A stretch of 64,000 nucleotides of DNA from Methylobacterium sp. PvR107 (GCF_017833295.1 NZ_JAFIBW010000001.1:4181501-4245500); one strand, 5' to 3'. Positions 55,559-64,000 are shown, counted from the first letter of the stretch. The notes: generated by a model not told the origin, from the letters alone. Numbers and translations: made by a program.

Positions 55559-55589
55559 GCTGCCTTGGTATGCACAATCCCAAGGCAGC
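55559..55589. other. Perfect hairpin near the island junction
   Basis: GCTGCCTTGG and CCAAGGCAGC form a 10-bp perfect stem with an 11-nt loop, in the gap between the substrate-binding protein start and the integrase. No T-run follows. It could be a regulatory hairpin of the importer operon or part of an integration site. Confidence 0.5.
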
Positions 55590-55755
55590 ATCCATGCCAA
55601 TCGGTCAAGCTGGTTCGTCTCGCATAGATGGACCCTCGGACCGATGGTAAGTCGCTTGAATGTCAGAGGGTTAACGTTCAGTCGGCAATTCACCTGCGGT
55701 CCAAATGACTGTCGCTTCCAGGGCTGTGTCACAATTTCAGTCACAGTAAGGAACG

Positions 55756-56763
55756 ATGGCCACCATAAGGAAGCGAAACGGCAGATTTCAGGCCCAAGTC
55801 CGGATCAAGGCTAACGTCCCGCTTTCGAAGACGTTTGATTCGAAAGCGGAAGCGCTACGATGGGCCCGTTCAATCGAAGTGGCGATAGACAGGGGCGACT
55901 TTCCAAATCTCATCAACGAACGGAGACACGTAAGCCTTGGGCATATTCTAGAGCGATATCAGGCTGAAATCACACCGGGGAAAAAGTGGAGCAGTAGAGA
56001 GGTCTCGATTATAAAAACAGTTCGTAATAGTTCTCTATGGCATACACTTATTGAAGACCTTACAGAGCACAAAGCCGCAGAGTACAGAAATATCAGACGT
56101 AGGTCGGTAGCACCCGCCACTATCGTCAGAGAACTTGCTCTTCTTTCGCATTCACTTGAAGTAGCGCGACGGGAGTGGGGCTATGCAATAAGGTCCAATT
56201 GCTTCAAGATTGTTAAAAAACCCGTCATAAGGAATGGCAGAGAGCGAAGACTTACTGACACCGAAAGAACGAAAATCTTCGGGACACCACACCATGAAAA
56301 AGCGATGTACGTTGTCAGATTGGCCGAATTCTCGCTAGAGACAGCTGTCCGCAAAGGGGAAATGTTGAACATACGTAAGCGGGACGTAAATTTCGAAAAT
56401 TGTACTCTCCGCATACCCGAAACCAAGAACGGACATCCTCGGACTATCCCATTGAGCCCTCGCGCCATGGAGATACTCAGGCATTATATCTCGTGTTCCG
56501 AGCGCGAGTTCGTTTTCGCAATAAACTATTGGACACTATCGGCAAGATGGGACGGCATGAAAGAAATCCTCAGCATACAAAATCTAAGGTGGCACGATTT
56601 CAGACATGAAGCCATATCTCTGTTCTTCGAGAATGGCCTCACAATTCCAGAGGTTGCTCTTATATCGGGTCACCGGGATACCAAACTTTTAGCCCGCTAC
56701 ACCCATTTAAAGCCTGAAAACGTTGCGGAGAAACTCGCGCGGCTGTCTGCTCAATCCCAATAA
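55756..56763 (+). CDS. int: Tyrosine recombinase / phage-type integrase
   Basis: 335 residues. Site-specific recombinase. An N-terminal SAM-like DNA-binding domain (about 55-145) precedes the catalytic domain with Arg199 (ETAVRKGEM), Lys224 (ETKNGHPRTI), His280 and Arg283 (HDFRHEA), His306 (SGHRDTK) and Tyr315 (ARYTHLK), a complete set. Codon use is clearly AT-richer than upstream genes. It marks the left end of a genomic island. A small stem (GCCGT/ACGGC) follows the stop at 56771-56783. Confidence 0.95.
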   Translation: MATIRKRNGRFQAQVRIKANVPLSKTFDSKAEALRWARSIEVAIDRGDFPNLINERRHVSLGHILERYQAEITPGKKWSSREVSIIKTVRNSSLWHTLIEDLTEHKAAEYRNIRRRSVAPATIVRELALLSHSLEVARREWGYAIRSNCFKIVKKPVIRNGRERRLTDTERTKIFGTPHHEKAMYVVRLAEFSLETAVRKGEMLNIRKRDVNFENCTLRIPETKNGHPRTIPLSPRAMEILRHYISCSEREFVFAINYWTLSARWDGMKEILSIQNLRWHDFRHEAISLFFENGLTIPEVALISGHRDTKLLARYTHLKPENVAEKLARLSAQSQ

Positions 56764-57342
56764 CTGTTAAATGCCGTGGGACGGCACGCCGTGGTTGTCT
56801 CACAGCGGCCATTTGCAACTAAAAGTGATAAGTGCGTCTATTACTATAGTTTGTGGCCGAAGCACGCAGCATCTTCGCGAGACGCCAAAAAGATTCCACG
56901 CGAAGATTGTTGCCTAAGATCATATTTTTCAACCTATGATCCTCCGGCCAGCCTGCAGATCGCTGTTATAGTTTAAGTCAGGGGCGCAGAGCATCTTTTC
57001 TCGTGTCAAACGAATAACTGGCAGTTTCAAAAGCCATCTGCTATGCTAATGACCTACTTGGAACGCTCAATGCGCGGAATGTTGTTGATCTGATCTTGAC
57101 ATTCGCATGTTTGTGGTGCACGCGCGCGGGTTCTTTATAATGGACCTACAATAATTCAACCTTAATTATTCGTTGACTTTTGCATCGAATCGCTGTACAA
57201 CTTATATCTGCCTCGGAGATGGGGCGGGTAGCCTTGTCCGGCGGGTTGCACCGGACGTAAAGATCAACTTACATTGCGATAATCGATTACACCGGTCCTT
57301 TTGGGAGCGGACGAAGACGCATGATTAAAATGGTATAATAAA
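56764..57342. other. Non-coding gap between integrase and replication gene
   Basis: 579 bp, AT-rich, without a credible frame. It contains a possible sigma-70 promoter at 57173-57201 and probably the control region of the replication gene. Confidence 0.5.
57173..57201 (+). promoter_or_regulatory. Candidate sigma-70 promoter for the PrimPol gene
   Basis: TTGACT - 17 nt - TACAAC, about 140 bp upstream of the TTG start. The hexamers differ from consensus at one and two positions. Confidence 0.35.
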
Positions 57343-59505
57343 TTGGACAATCTAGGTAATTACTCGAAATTTCTTTACATTCCACTGTATATAAACACTA
57401 AAAGACCACTACAGCCGGGATGGCAGAACCGGGGTGTGGGATATGATTTTTTGGCCGAACACGGGTCGATTCCCTCTGATATTAATGTGGGCGTGCTTAC
57501 GGGAGCGGCATCAGGCGGTCTCGTAGATATCGACCTTGATGGACCTTTCACTGTCGACGCCGGAGCGATAATCCTACCGTTCACAGGTATGGTCATGGGC
57601 CGCGATACCAGGCCCGCTTCCCACCGGTTCTACCTCGTGGAAGGGAGCACCACGACCGTCCGCTTCCCGCATCCTGTGACCGGAAAGATGCTCGTCGAAT
57701 TCCGGGGGGACGGTTGCCAGACGATGATGGCTGGATCGATTCACCCTGATGATCGTCACATGGTCAGGTTCGAAGCAGGAAAGGACGGCGAACCGGCTCG
57801 GATCGAAAGTGCCACGCTTCTGCGGCTGGTCGGCCACATCGCGGCCGTCAGCGTGCTGGCCGAACTCTGGATCGAGGGTGGTCGCCACAATCTCGCATTG
57901 CGGTTCGCCGGTCTATGCGCCCTCAACGGGATCGCCAGGAAGGCATGTGAAACCGTCGTCCAAACCCTTTGCGCCGTCACGAGCGACAATGAGGTCGAAG
58001 ATCGTTTGCTCGCTGTCGAGACCACCTACAGCAGGCTAGCGGAGAGCTTGCCCGTGGAGTGGCGTGCCGACCTGACAAGGCTTCTCGGCTCGGGCAAGGC
58101 GGTTGGCACCCTAATCGAATGGATGGGTGGGGCACAGCCTAAGAGGACCGATATGGTCTCTCGGCAGGCGTCGGTTGTGGCGGACGGAAGCAACGCCGCC
58201 GAGTTCATGAAGCTTGATACCGATGTGGCCTTAGCGGAATGGTTCAACGTCGTGAAAGGGGACCATCTCCTGTTCGCTGACCGTGAAAATCAATTCTACA
58301 AGAACGTTCATGGAGTGTACGAGCCGATCACCGCGACCGAAGCAAAAGGCGAAGTGACGGATTTTCTCAAGGGTCCTTACTGCAATAATGCGGGAGAGGA
58401 TCCAGAGAAGCGGCGTAGGTTACAGTCTGTCGCGAAAATTAACGCGACGTACGAAATCTCAAAATCGTTGTTCCGCGTAGATGACCGGTTGTTCGATGAA
58501 GATGATCATCTGCTTGGAACTGAGAATGGCGTCTTTGACCTTAGTAAATTTGAGGTGGTCGATACGAACGCCTACGTGACCAAACGCATCGGCTCGAAAT
58601 TCATTCCAGGGTCCGAATGTCCGTTGTTTATGAAGTTTGTGCATCAGGTGCTAGAAGATGATGAAGAGACGATCAGTTACCTGCAGAGAGCCATAGGATA
58701 CACCCTTACCGGTAGTGTTGATGCACAGGTCATGTTCATCCTAACCGGCAAAGGGGCGAACGGAAAGTCTGTGTTACTGAAACTATTATCTGCTCTGATG
58801 GGAACTTACGGTGGCGCTGTTCCGGCACATACCATCACTCAACAGAAGTTCGGCAATGATAAGACTGACGATCTTGCTTCACTGACGGGGAAACGCTTCG
58901 TCGTGGCTTCGGAAGGGGATGCAGGGGATAAGCTGGCGGTCGCTAAGATCAAACGCATGGTAGCGGGCGATCCGATTGCGGTAAGAAAACTGTATGGATC
59001 CTATTTCGATCTGCAACCCAAGTTCAAATTGTGGTTCGGATCCAATGACCTGCCGCAAGTGTCTGGAACTGACTATGCTATCTGGCGACGTATACATGTG
59101 ATCCCGTTTACGAGGACTTTTGAGCCGCATGAACGAGATCCTAAGCTGCTCGAAAAGCTGAAGGTCGAGTTGCCAGGCATATTTAATTGGGCGCTCGATG
59201 GCTTGAAACAAATCGGTGCGATGAAGGGTGACTTCCTCGCTCCCCCTGGTTCTGTTCTGAAGTCAGTCGAGGAATACCGTGCCGAGAATGATAACGTCTC
59301 GAAATTCGTCTCGGATAGGTGCGTACAGGATCCCGGCTATTGTGTCAGTATGGGTGAATTGTATGAAAACTATAAAGGCTGGTGTTATCAAAATGCTGTC
59401 GAGCCCGTGAATAATAACATGCTTGGGAAGGACCTGACCAATCTCGGATTTCCGGTGCTGCGTAGGAACACTGGCAATGCGCGACAGGGACTAAAACTGA
59501 AGTAA
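57343..59505 (+). CDS. PrimPol-SF3 helicase replication protein (P4-type primase)
   Basis: 720 residues. N-terminal PrimPol/AEP primase domain (about 8-180): VDIDLDG (Asp62, 64, 66), SHRFYL (His94), GSIHPDD (His134). A middle D5-N-like region leads to a superfamily 3 helicase: Walker A GKGANGKS (469-476), Walker B-like RFVVASEGD (518-526), motif C KLWFGSNDLP (562-571) and WRRIHVIPF. It can start and unwind replication of a plasmid, phage or satellite. The start is TTG: no ATG fits, and homology (FLYIPLYINTKRP) begins at residue 10. Confidence 0.9.
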   Translation: MDNLGNYSKFLYIPLYINTKRPLQPGWQNRGVGYDFLAEHGSIPSDINVGVLTGAASGGLVDIDLDGPFTVDAGAIILPFTGMVMGRDTRPASHRFYLVEGSTTTVRFPHPVTGKMLVEFRGDGCQTMMAGSIHPDDRHMVRFEAGKDGEPARIESATLLRLVGHIAAVSVLAELWIEGGRHNLALRFAGLCALNGIARKACETVVQTLCAVTSDNEVEDRLLAVETTYSRLAESLPVEWRADLTRLLGSGKAVGTLIEWMGGAQPKRTDMVSRQASVVADGSNAAEFMKLDTDVALAEWFNVVKGDHLLFADRENQFYKNVHGVYEPITATEAKGEVTDFLKGPYCNNAGEDPEKRRRLQSVAKINATYEISKSLFRVDDRLFDEDDHLLGTENGVFDLSKFEVVDTNAYVTKRIGSKFIPGSECPLFMKFVHQVLEDDEETISYLQRAIGYTLTGSVDAQVMFILTGKGANGKSVLLKLLSALMGTYGGAVPAHTITQQKFGNDKTDDLASLTGKRFVVASEGDAGDKLAVAKIKRMVAGDPIAVRKLYGSYFDLQPKFKLWFGSNDLPQVSGTDYAIWRRIHVIPFTRTFEPHERDPKLLEKLKVELPGIFNWALDGLKQIGAMKGDFLAPPGSVLKSVEEYRAENDNVSKFVSDRCVQDPGYCVSMGELYENYKGWCYQNAVEPVNNNMLGKDLTNLGFPVLRRNTGNARQGLKLK

Positions 59506-59563
59506 CGATGAAGGGGCTTGAGGCCCCTTCACTCCCTTCGGTCGTGATTGATTGCGGGAGTTG

Positions 59564-59660
59564 TAGTGGAAGCGGTGGAAGCTGAATTGCAGACTATCTC
59601 TCTTCGCATATATCAATCTTTGCTGTAAAATAAGGTATATAACTTCCACTGCATCCACTA
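59564..59660. other. Origin-like inverted repeat with AT-rich core
   Basis: An 18-bp arm (TAGTGGAAGCGGTGGAAG, 59564-59581) is repeated inverted at 59643-59660 with 16 of 18 matches, flanking a 61-bp AT-rich core. It lies 58 bp after the PrimPol gene. Such arms are typical of initiator binding sites; origin activity is an inference. A short hairpin (GAAGGGGC/GCCCCTTC) precedes it at 59510-59530. Confidence 0.45.
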
Positions 59661-59820
59661 TCACAAAACAACACACACTCGGAAAAGGAGAGACAAGGAG
59701 CAGAGAAAAAACTGAAACCCAATCATTGCAGAAGAATGCCCGGCCAAAATTTCCAAGCACTTATAGATTGCTGCCCGGCTTTTCCAACCAAAATTTTCAC
59801 ATGAAGAGAGACAAAATAGA

Positions 59821-60213
59821 ATGATTACGACTGAGTACGATCACATCTTCGACGATTTCATAAATGCATCCAATACCACAAATTGCGATTCTAGATACGT
59901 TTTGCGTAATCTTCTTTCACGTGGTGCCGCCGAAGCCAACTACCGGTTCTTTCTGTCAGAAGGTAGAAAGGCACAAGAGTACAAGCAGCTTGAAATCGAA
60001 CTTGAAAGCCTTATCGATGAATTGCCCGGTATGTTCGACAAGTACGGCATCGTGCTTCGAGAGCATCGTGCAACTCTTCGTAAAGCCCTCGCTGTGTCGT
60101 GGTACCTTATCGCCATCGAGCGCGAAGAGACCGCCTCTCAGTTCAAAATTCTGGAAAAGCGCCTCAAGAACCCTTGTCGGCGCCGTAGCTATCGAGAGTT
60201 GAAAGCCGCTTGA
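59821..60213 (+). CDS. Hypothetical protein in the island
   Basis: 130 residues, mostly helical and charged (QLEIELESLIDELPGMF), no Cys-rich or TM features. A GAGAG motif precedes the ATG by about 8 nt. AT-rich codon use like the neighbours. No family recognised; the location after the replication gene hints at an accessory island role. Confidence 0.6.
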   Translation: MITTEYDHIFDDFINASNTTNCDSRYVLRNLLSRGAAEANYRFFLSEGRKAQEYKQLEIELESLIDELPGMFDKYGIVLREHRATLRKALAVSWYLIAIEREETASQFKILEKRLKNPCRRRSYRELKAA

Positions 60214-60495
60214 TGCGTGAGGAAGAGGCGTCAGCTCAAGGCTTCCCTATCCGGTGCCTCTTCCTATCGGGCGGGTCCAGTGAGCGGCTCATGATAGTAA
60301 CAAGTCACGTCCCGCTCTGTCGGGAACCATCCCACACCGTTCACTCAAGGATGCCTTTGCAAGCGAGTAGGAACCACATCTTCGGTCGCGAACGATCCCA
60401 ATCCAGCACGTCCGAATCGAAATAGAAAAACGCCGGCGATCGGATATTCCGGCAAAGTCACCCGCACCCGAGCCGACGCTCAGGTCAACTGAACT
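60214..60495. other. Gap between two island genes
   Basis: A 71-codon frame at 60213-60425 starts at a TGATG overlap but has no coding features and partly resembles non-coding sequence near 63340-63400, so it is not called as a gene. Confidence 0.4.
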
Positions 60496-60861
60496 TCAGC
60501 GGCAGCGGAAATACTGCGCTGGCGCCTCTTTGGGTCGATCATTGGATCCGACCATTACGATGTCGTCTGTGCGATCAGTGAATTCTAGGTAGAGATTTTC
60601 AGTGGAAACCTCGCCTTCACTTTCGCATCGCACCTTCATATCGAAAACCCGGCTTGGCATAGTGCGATCGCGTCCGAGTTTCAGCACCTTGCAGCTTTCC
60701 TCATGACGCTTGAAGCTTCCCGGGCGGATTTCCATCCAGCCGTCCAACGTATTGCACTTTTGTCCCTTCATGGCCCAGCGGCCGTTGAGGTTTGGATTAT
60801 CCGAGATTGCCAGAGCGGCATTCGGAGCTAGAAGAACTGCGGCGAGAAAGATGTGCTTCAT
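60496..60861 (-). CDS. Small secreted protein of unknown function
   Basis: 121 residues. Signal peptide MKHIFLAAVLLAPNAALA, mature part starting NPNLNGRWAMKGQKC, with four Cys in two pairs. The pattern NGRW...C suggests a small lipocalin-like or META-like beta barrel, but no family is recognised. It has the same layout (signal peptide, then xGRW) as the protein at 62834. Confidence 0.6.
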   Translation of the reverse strand: MKHIFLAAVLLAPNAALAISDNPNLNGRWAMKGQKCNTLDGWMEIRPGSFKRHEESCKVLKLGRDRTMPSRVFDMKVRCESEGEVSTENLYLEFTDRTDDIVMVGSNDRPKEAPAQYFRCR

Positions 60862-61147
60862 GCTCGGACATTACACCAATCCCAACGCGCATGAAACCTA
60901 AATTGAAACCGTGGTTCCCACCAAGTGCAAGGGTTACACGACCATCTATGACTCATAGGCGGTGCCGCAGCATGAGAGGGTCATTAATGCAGCCCGCTGC
61001 GTCACCCTCAAACCACTACTGAACGATCCTCGGCCATGATGGGAGGACCACCGGGACACCAAAGCCTTGACGTCTGACCGCCCGCCTACCTCGCCTCGAA
61101 GGTGCCACGGCCATACGGCATCCATAGGACCAGCCAAACGGGAGCGA
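60862..61147. other. Gap before the first ComEA-like copy
   Basis: 286 bp without a gene. From about 61085 on it is similar to 63515-63575, the upstream region of the second copy, so it is the duplicated leader. Confidence 0.5.
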
Positions 61148-61531
61148 ATGAACCGATCCACGCTGTCCCTTAGCGCCAGTCTGGCATTGGTGGCGGTCGT
61201 CGCCATGTCGCTATGGGTCGGTTTTGGGCCACGCTTCTAGGGTGGTCAGGAGAAACGTGCGTCAACGACCGTCACGCTATCCACACAGCAGCGGACCGGA
61301 CTCGATGCGAACGGACATCCCATTCGCACAATCACGCCAGGGTCCATCTCCAATTGGGGCATGGCGGCGACGGTTTCGGCGTATCCATCCTCGCTGACCG
61401 TCCCGTCACTCGCACAAACGATAAAACCCGATGCATCCGCTGATTCCGTTTCCTCTGAACGGCAGGCTCACAACACGCTGCCTAGGATTAGAACGATAAT
61501 TTTTTACTCAGAAATCAAGCACCTGGTCTGA
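61148..61531 (+). pseudogene. ComEA-like protein remnant, copy A (truncated, nonsense)
   Basis: Frame starts MNRSTLSLSASLALVAVVAM (membrane anchor) and continues SLWVGFGPRF, then TAG at codon 33, then GGQEKRASTTVTLSTQQRTGLD, aligned without gaps with copy B at 63576. Homology stops after about codon 105; the helix-hairpin-helix part present in copy B is missing and the frame ends at TGA 61529-61531. A GGGAG ribosome binding site and leader are conserved with copy B. Confidence 0.7.
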
Positions 61532-61677
61532 TGTAAACAACCGACGATCGAAAATTTCTCTACCGCAATATATGACAGCAACGAAAACACAAGTTGAAGG
61601 ATGCAGCAGCAGTCTAACTTGAATTGGACAAGTTGATCGTTTAGAATGAATTCACTTCGGGCAGGCGGAGGATCGTG

Positions 61678-62805
61678 ATGTCCACAATCCGCGTCATTGC
61701 ATTGTATTTATTAGTCGTGCAGTTGGTGTCTGCTTGCGGTTTTTGGGAGGGGAAAAGTGCGCTCCACAGCACAGAACCTACTTGCAATAAATATGCCGGC
61801 AAATTGCAGGATGCTGATCAGGACGTGTACGGTACAGAGGAAGAGATAGAGAAACTCCTAGTGGAAAAAGAATGCTATGACTGCGTTTTTAGAACTGGTG
61901 GGAATGCAATAAATCTCGTGCAAAAAGACCTCGAAGGCGCGCGTCTCACCGGCGCCGATTTCGCAAACGCCAGTTTGTATAGCATCAACCTGAAAGGCGC
62001 TCATTTGGCGTCATCCAATTTTACTTCAGCTCATCTTCAATCTGCACATTTGGAAGGGAGTGATCTAACACTTGCTTGTTTGCGAGGCGCAAAGCTGTCC
62101 GACGCGTATCTCAAATCAGCAAAGATGTTTGGAGCTGACGTAAGTGAGGCGACGTTTGAAGTCGAGCCGGACTCCCTGCCCGACGTGCGTTCAATGGACG
62201 ACGTTAAAGGACTGAAGACTTTACAGTTTAGGAAAAACCCGGCGGCACTCCTTGCTCTTCGCAAAGCCTTCGACGAGGCGGGCATGCGCAGACAAGTTCG
62301 AGAAATTACTTACGCCTTCAAAAAAGGGGAAAGAGAAAAGGAACTATCGGGAACCCCGGAAGGTCTATTGTGGTATTATTTAGTTGAGTTTACGAGCGAT
62401 TGGGGAGCGGCGCCTTTCCGCCCGCTATTGATCATAGCCGTACTGCTTCCAGCCTTTTCTCTGATCTATTTCCTGCTTATGTTGAAAGCTTCCGAAGAAT
62501 CGGGCGTTTGGCTTGTGCCTGACAAAGACCATATCACAAACGATAATGAAGACTGTAAGCCTGTTCTTCTGCAAAATAAAGGTTGGAAAACAATCTTCTA
62601 TGCGGGCCATTTTAGTATTCTCTCGGCTTTCGCGATCGGTTGGAAAGACATAAACGTGGGTAATTGGATCAACAGACTCGCGCCTTTTGACTATACAATC
62701 AAAGGTACCGGATGGGTGAAGTCACTATCCGGCCTTCAGTCATTGATCAGTGTCTACATGCTCGCGCTTTCATTGTTGGTCTATTTTGGAAGACCCTTTG
62801 AATGA
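61678..62805 (+). CDS. Pentapeptide-repeat lipoprotein with C-terminal membrane segments
   Basis: 375 residues. Lipoprotein signal ending LVSAC (Cys about 19), then about 65 residues without repeats but with a CYDC pair, then about 15 pentapeptide units A(D/N)LXX (LEGARLTGADFANASLYSIN and on, about 80-160). A helical linker follows, then three hydrophobic segments (PFRPLLIIAVLLPAFSLIYF near 250, FYAGHFSILSAFAIGW near 305, SLISVYMLALSLLVYF near 355). A GGAGG site lies 6 nt before the ATG. The right-handed beta-helix plus channel-like tail is unusual; the role is unknown. Confidence 0.75.
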   Translation: MSTIRVIALYLLVVQLVSACGFWEGKSALHSTEPTCNKYAGKLQDADQDVYGTEEEIEKLLVEKECYDCVFRTGGNAINLVQKDLEGARLTGADFANASLYSINLKGAHLASSNFTSAHLQSAHLEGSDLTLACLRGAKLSDAYLKSAKMFGADVSEATFEVEPDSLPDVRSMDDVKGLKTLQFRKNPAALLALRKAFDEAGMRRQVREITYAFKKGEREKELSGTPEGLLWYYLVEFTSDWGAAPFRPLLIIAVLLPAFSLIYFLLMLKASEESGVWLVPDKDHITNDNEDCKPVLLQNKGWKTIFYAGHFSILSAFAIGWKDINVGNWINRLAPFDYTIKGTGWVKSLSGLQSLISVYMLALSLLVYFGRPFE

Positions 62806-62833
62806 CCGATAAAGAGGTCGGAGGAGTGTTTCC

Positions 62834-63250
62834 ATGCGCATGACAACCAGAAACCTCATCGTATTTTGTCGGTTTGTCGCGACGTGTGTTAGTTTATGTC
62901 TGACGACGACCGGCTTTGCGCAGTCTTCTTGCGACGGCAGATGGCGGATTGCTTTCTATCGAAGTTCTACGAGCGAAAATTTTCACTGTAGGCAAGAACT
63001 TTCCCACCCGGTTGAAGTGCGAGCAGGGAAAATAATCGATTTGGCGCCGAGCGAGAATTATTTTTTTCAGGGAAGCGTGAGGCAATGTGGGAAAGTTTCC
63101 TTCGTTATAACGCGGAGCGGCGAAATGGCGGTGGGTGATGGAGCTATAAATGGGCTTCATGCGAATGGGACTTGGGCGGTTCGACGGCCGCCAAATAGTA
63201 ATTGTGTAGGAACCTGGATAGGTGAGTATCGCGGACAGATTACTCGATAG
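62834..63250 (+). CDS. Small secreted protein of unknown function
   Basis: 138 residues. Signal peptide (IVFCRFVATCVSLCLTTTGFA), mature part starting QSSCDGRWRIAFYRSS with four Cys. It begins 28 bp after the pentapeptide gene with a GGAGGAG motif 7 nt before the ATG, so the two may be one operon. It shares the cut-site-then-GRW layout with the protein at 60496. Confidence 0.62.
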   Translation: MRMTTRNLIVFCRFVATCVSLCLTTTGFAQSSCDGRWRIAFYRSSTSENFHCRQELSHPVEVRAGKIIDLAPSENYFFQGSVRQCGKVSFVITRSGEMAVGDGAINGLHANGTWAVRRPPNSNCVGTWIGEYRGQITR

Positions 63251-63575
63251 ATCGCCCCTGTAGTTCGGCCGGTCACAGTCCCCATCGTGTCCGCATCGTC
63301 CCGGGGGTCAGCTGCGAAACGCCATTCATATCGTTTCTCTCAGAAGTGCACTGCAACCGCATAAGAGCCACACCCACGGTCGCAAACGGTTTCGTACGGA
63401 TGGCAGGGGGCTTCGAACCGTTCCTGCCGTTCTTGAACAATACACTGCCGCGGTAGGAGGGGCACCGGGCCAACGGGACACCGATCACCAACCATCCGTC
63501 TATCCGACGGCCTACTTTGCCTCGAAGGTGCCACGGCCATGCGGTACCCATAGGATCAGCCAAACGGGAGAGAGA
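63251..63575. other. Gap before the second ComEA-like copy
   Basis: 325 bp without a gene; the last 90 bp are the leader conserved with copy A, including GCCTCGAAGGTGCCACGGCC. Confidence 0.5.
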
Positions 63576-64000
63576 ATGTTCCGATCCACGCTTGCCCTTA
63601 GCGCCGGACTAGCAGTCGTCGCAGTTGCCCTGACGTCGCTTTGGGTTGGTATCGGGCCACGTCCTCAGAGTGGACAGAAGAAGTGAACGGCAGCCGTTGT
63701 GCCCCTATCTGCACAGCAGCGGACTGGACTCGATGCGAAGGGGCAATCCATCCGCACCATCACGCCAGGATCCACTTCCAATCCGGGGATAATGGCAACG
63801 GCCCCTACAGGTCCATCCTCGCCGACTGTCCCGCCGATCACTCAAACTATAAAACCTGATGTGTCCACTGATTCGGGTTCTTCTGTGCGTCAAGCGGACA
63901 GCCCATCAATCGCGAGTACGGATTTAGGCACCACATCAGGGAGCGCGAATAATCCGTCGGCAACGACCGCTGGAACCATCGACCTGAACACAGCCTCAGT
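63576..64000 (+). pseudogene. ComEA-like helix-hairpin-helix protein, copy B (nonsense codon; runs off window)
   Basis: Frame starts MFRSTLALSAGLAVVAVALT (membrane anchor), continues SLWVGIGPRPQSGQKK, then TGA at codon 37 (63684-63686). After the stop the frame stays open to the window end (LSAQQRTGLDAKGQSIRTIT, then a Ser/Thr/Pro-rich linker) and ends with IDLNTAS, the usual beginning of a ComEA-type helix-hairpin-helix domain. The TGA aligns with CGT in copy A, and copy A's TAG aligns with CAG here, so the nonsense mutations are independent. Confidence 0.65.

Noticed and set aside
55600..55755. tRNA gene at the integration site
   Set aside because: No cloverleaf or T-arm (GGTTCRANYCC) can be drawn; only short inverted pairs.
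56776..56976. 66-codon frame after the integrase
   Set aside because: No ribosome binding site or recognisable content; looks like intergenic DNA.
60213..60425. 70-codon frame overlapping the stop of the 130-aa gene
   Set aside because: No domain or regular codon bias, and part resembles non-coding sequence near 63340.
61213..61443. 76-codon frame as a separate gene
   Set aside because: It is an alternative frame across the ComEA-like remnant; the frame conserved with copy B is the meaningful one.

Overview
The window looks like chromosomal DNA of a high-GC alphaproteobacterium of the order Hyphomicrobiales, most likely Methylobacterium/Methylorubrum or a close relative. The markers are a carotenoid-type desaturase, an HpnL-like membrane protein, a class I PHA synthase, homospermidine synthase, a Caulobacter-type fliF-fliG-fliH-fliN-flbD flagellar operon, and the CtrA inhibitor SciP. 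Family names come from reading motifs in the translations; no database search was run. No rRNA, tRNA or CRISPR array was seen.

Layout. (1) 1-3.9 kb, minus strand: a translationally coupled run of a CrtI/CrtN-type desaturase, a secreted DUF2141 protein and an ABC ATPase cut by the window edge, then an L,D-transpeptidase. (2) 4.2-12.6 kb: secreted proteins, a TonB-receptor pseudogene, a MaoC hydratase/SpoU methyltransferase pair, a CDF transporter/phosphoesterase pair, a transporter pseudogene, homospermidine synthase and an IalB-like protein. (3) 12.8-32 kb, motility and surface: a very large TPR protein, a TadE-TadE-TadG cassette, fliP, hpnL-like, a KpsE-type polysaccharide protein, the flbD-fliN-fliH-fliG-fliF operon, sciP, flgD and fliK. 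Four one-mismatch CtrA-like boxes lie upstream of tadE, fliF, sciP and the TPR gene. (4) 32-48 kb, housekeeping: mnmA, pmtA-like, a TVP38 protein, a histidine kinase, bioB, an FAH-family hydrolase, a FadL-type porin, phaC, an aminotransferase, small secreted proteins, and prfB with an intact +1 programmed frameshift site. (5) 48-55.5 kb, minus strand: a peptide-type ABC importer (A-B-C-D-F) followed by gamma-glutamyltransferase, which suggests uptake and cleavage of glutathione or other gamma-glutamyl peptides. (6) 55.7 kb to the end: an AT-richer genomic island that opens with a tyrosine integrase. It carries a PrimPol/SF3-helicase replication protein with an origin-like inverted repeat just downstream, a pentapeptide-repeat lipoprotein, several unknown small secreted proteins, and two diverged copies of a ComEA-like gene, each with its own nonsense mutation. 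The right end of the island is outside the window.

Intergenic space in the core region holds several families of palindromic GC-rich repeats. One roughly 200-bp family occurs twice, once between the dppB-like and dppC-like genes.
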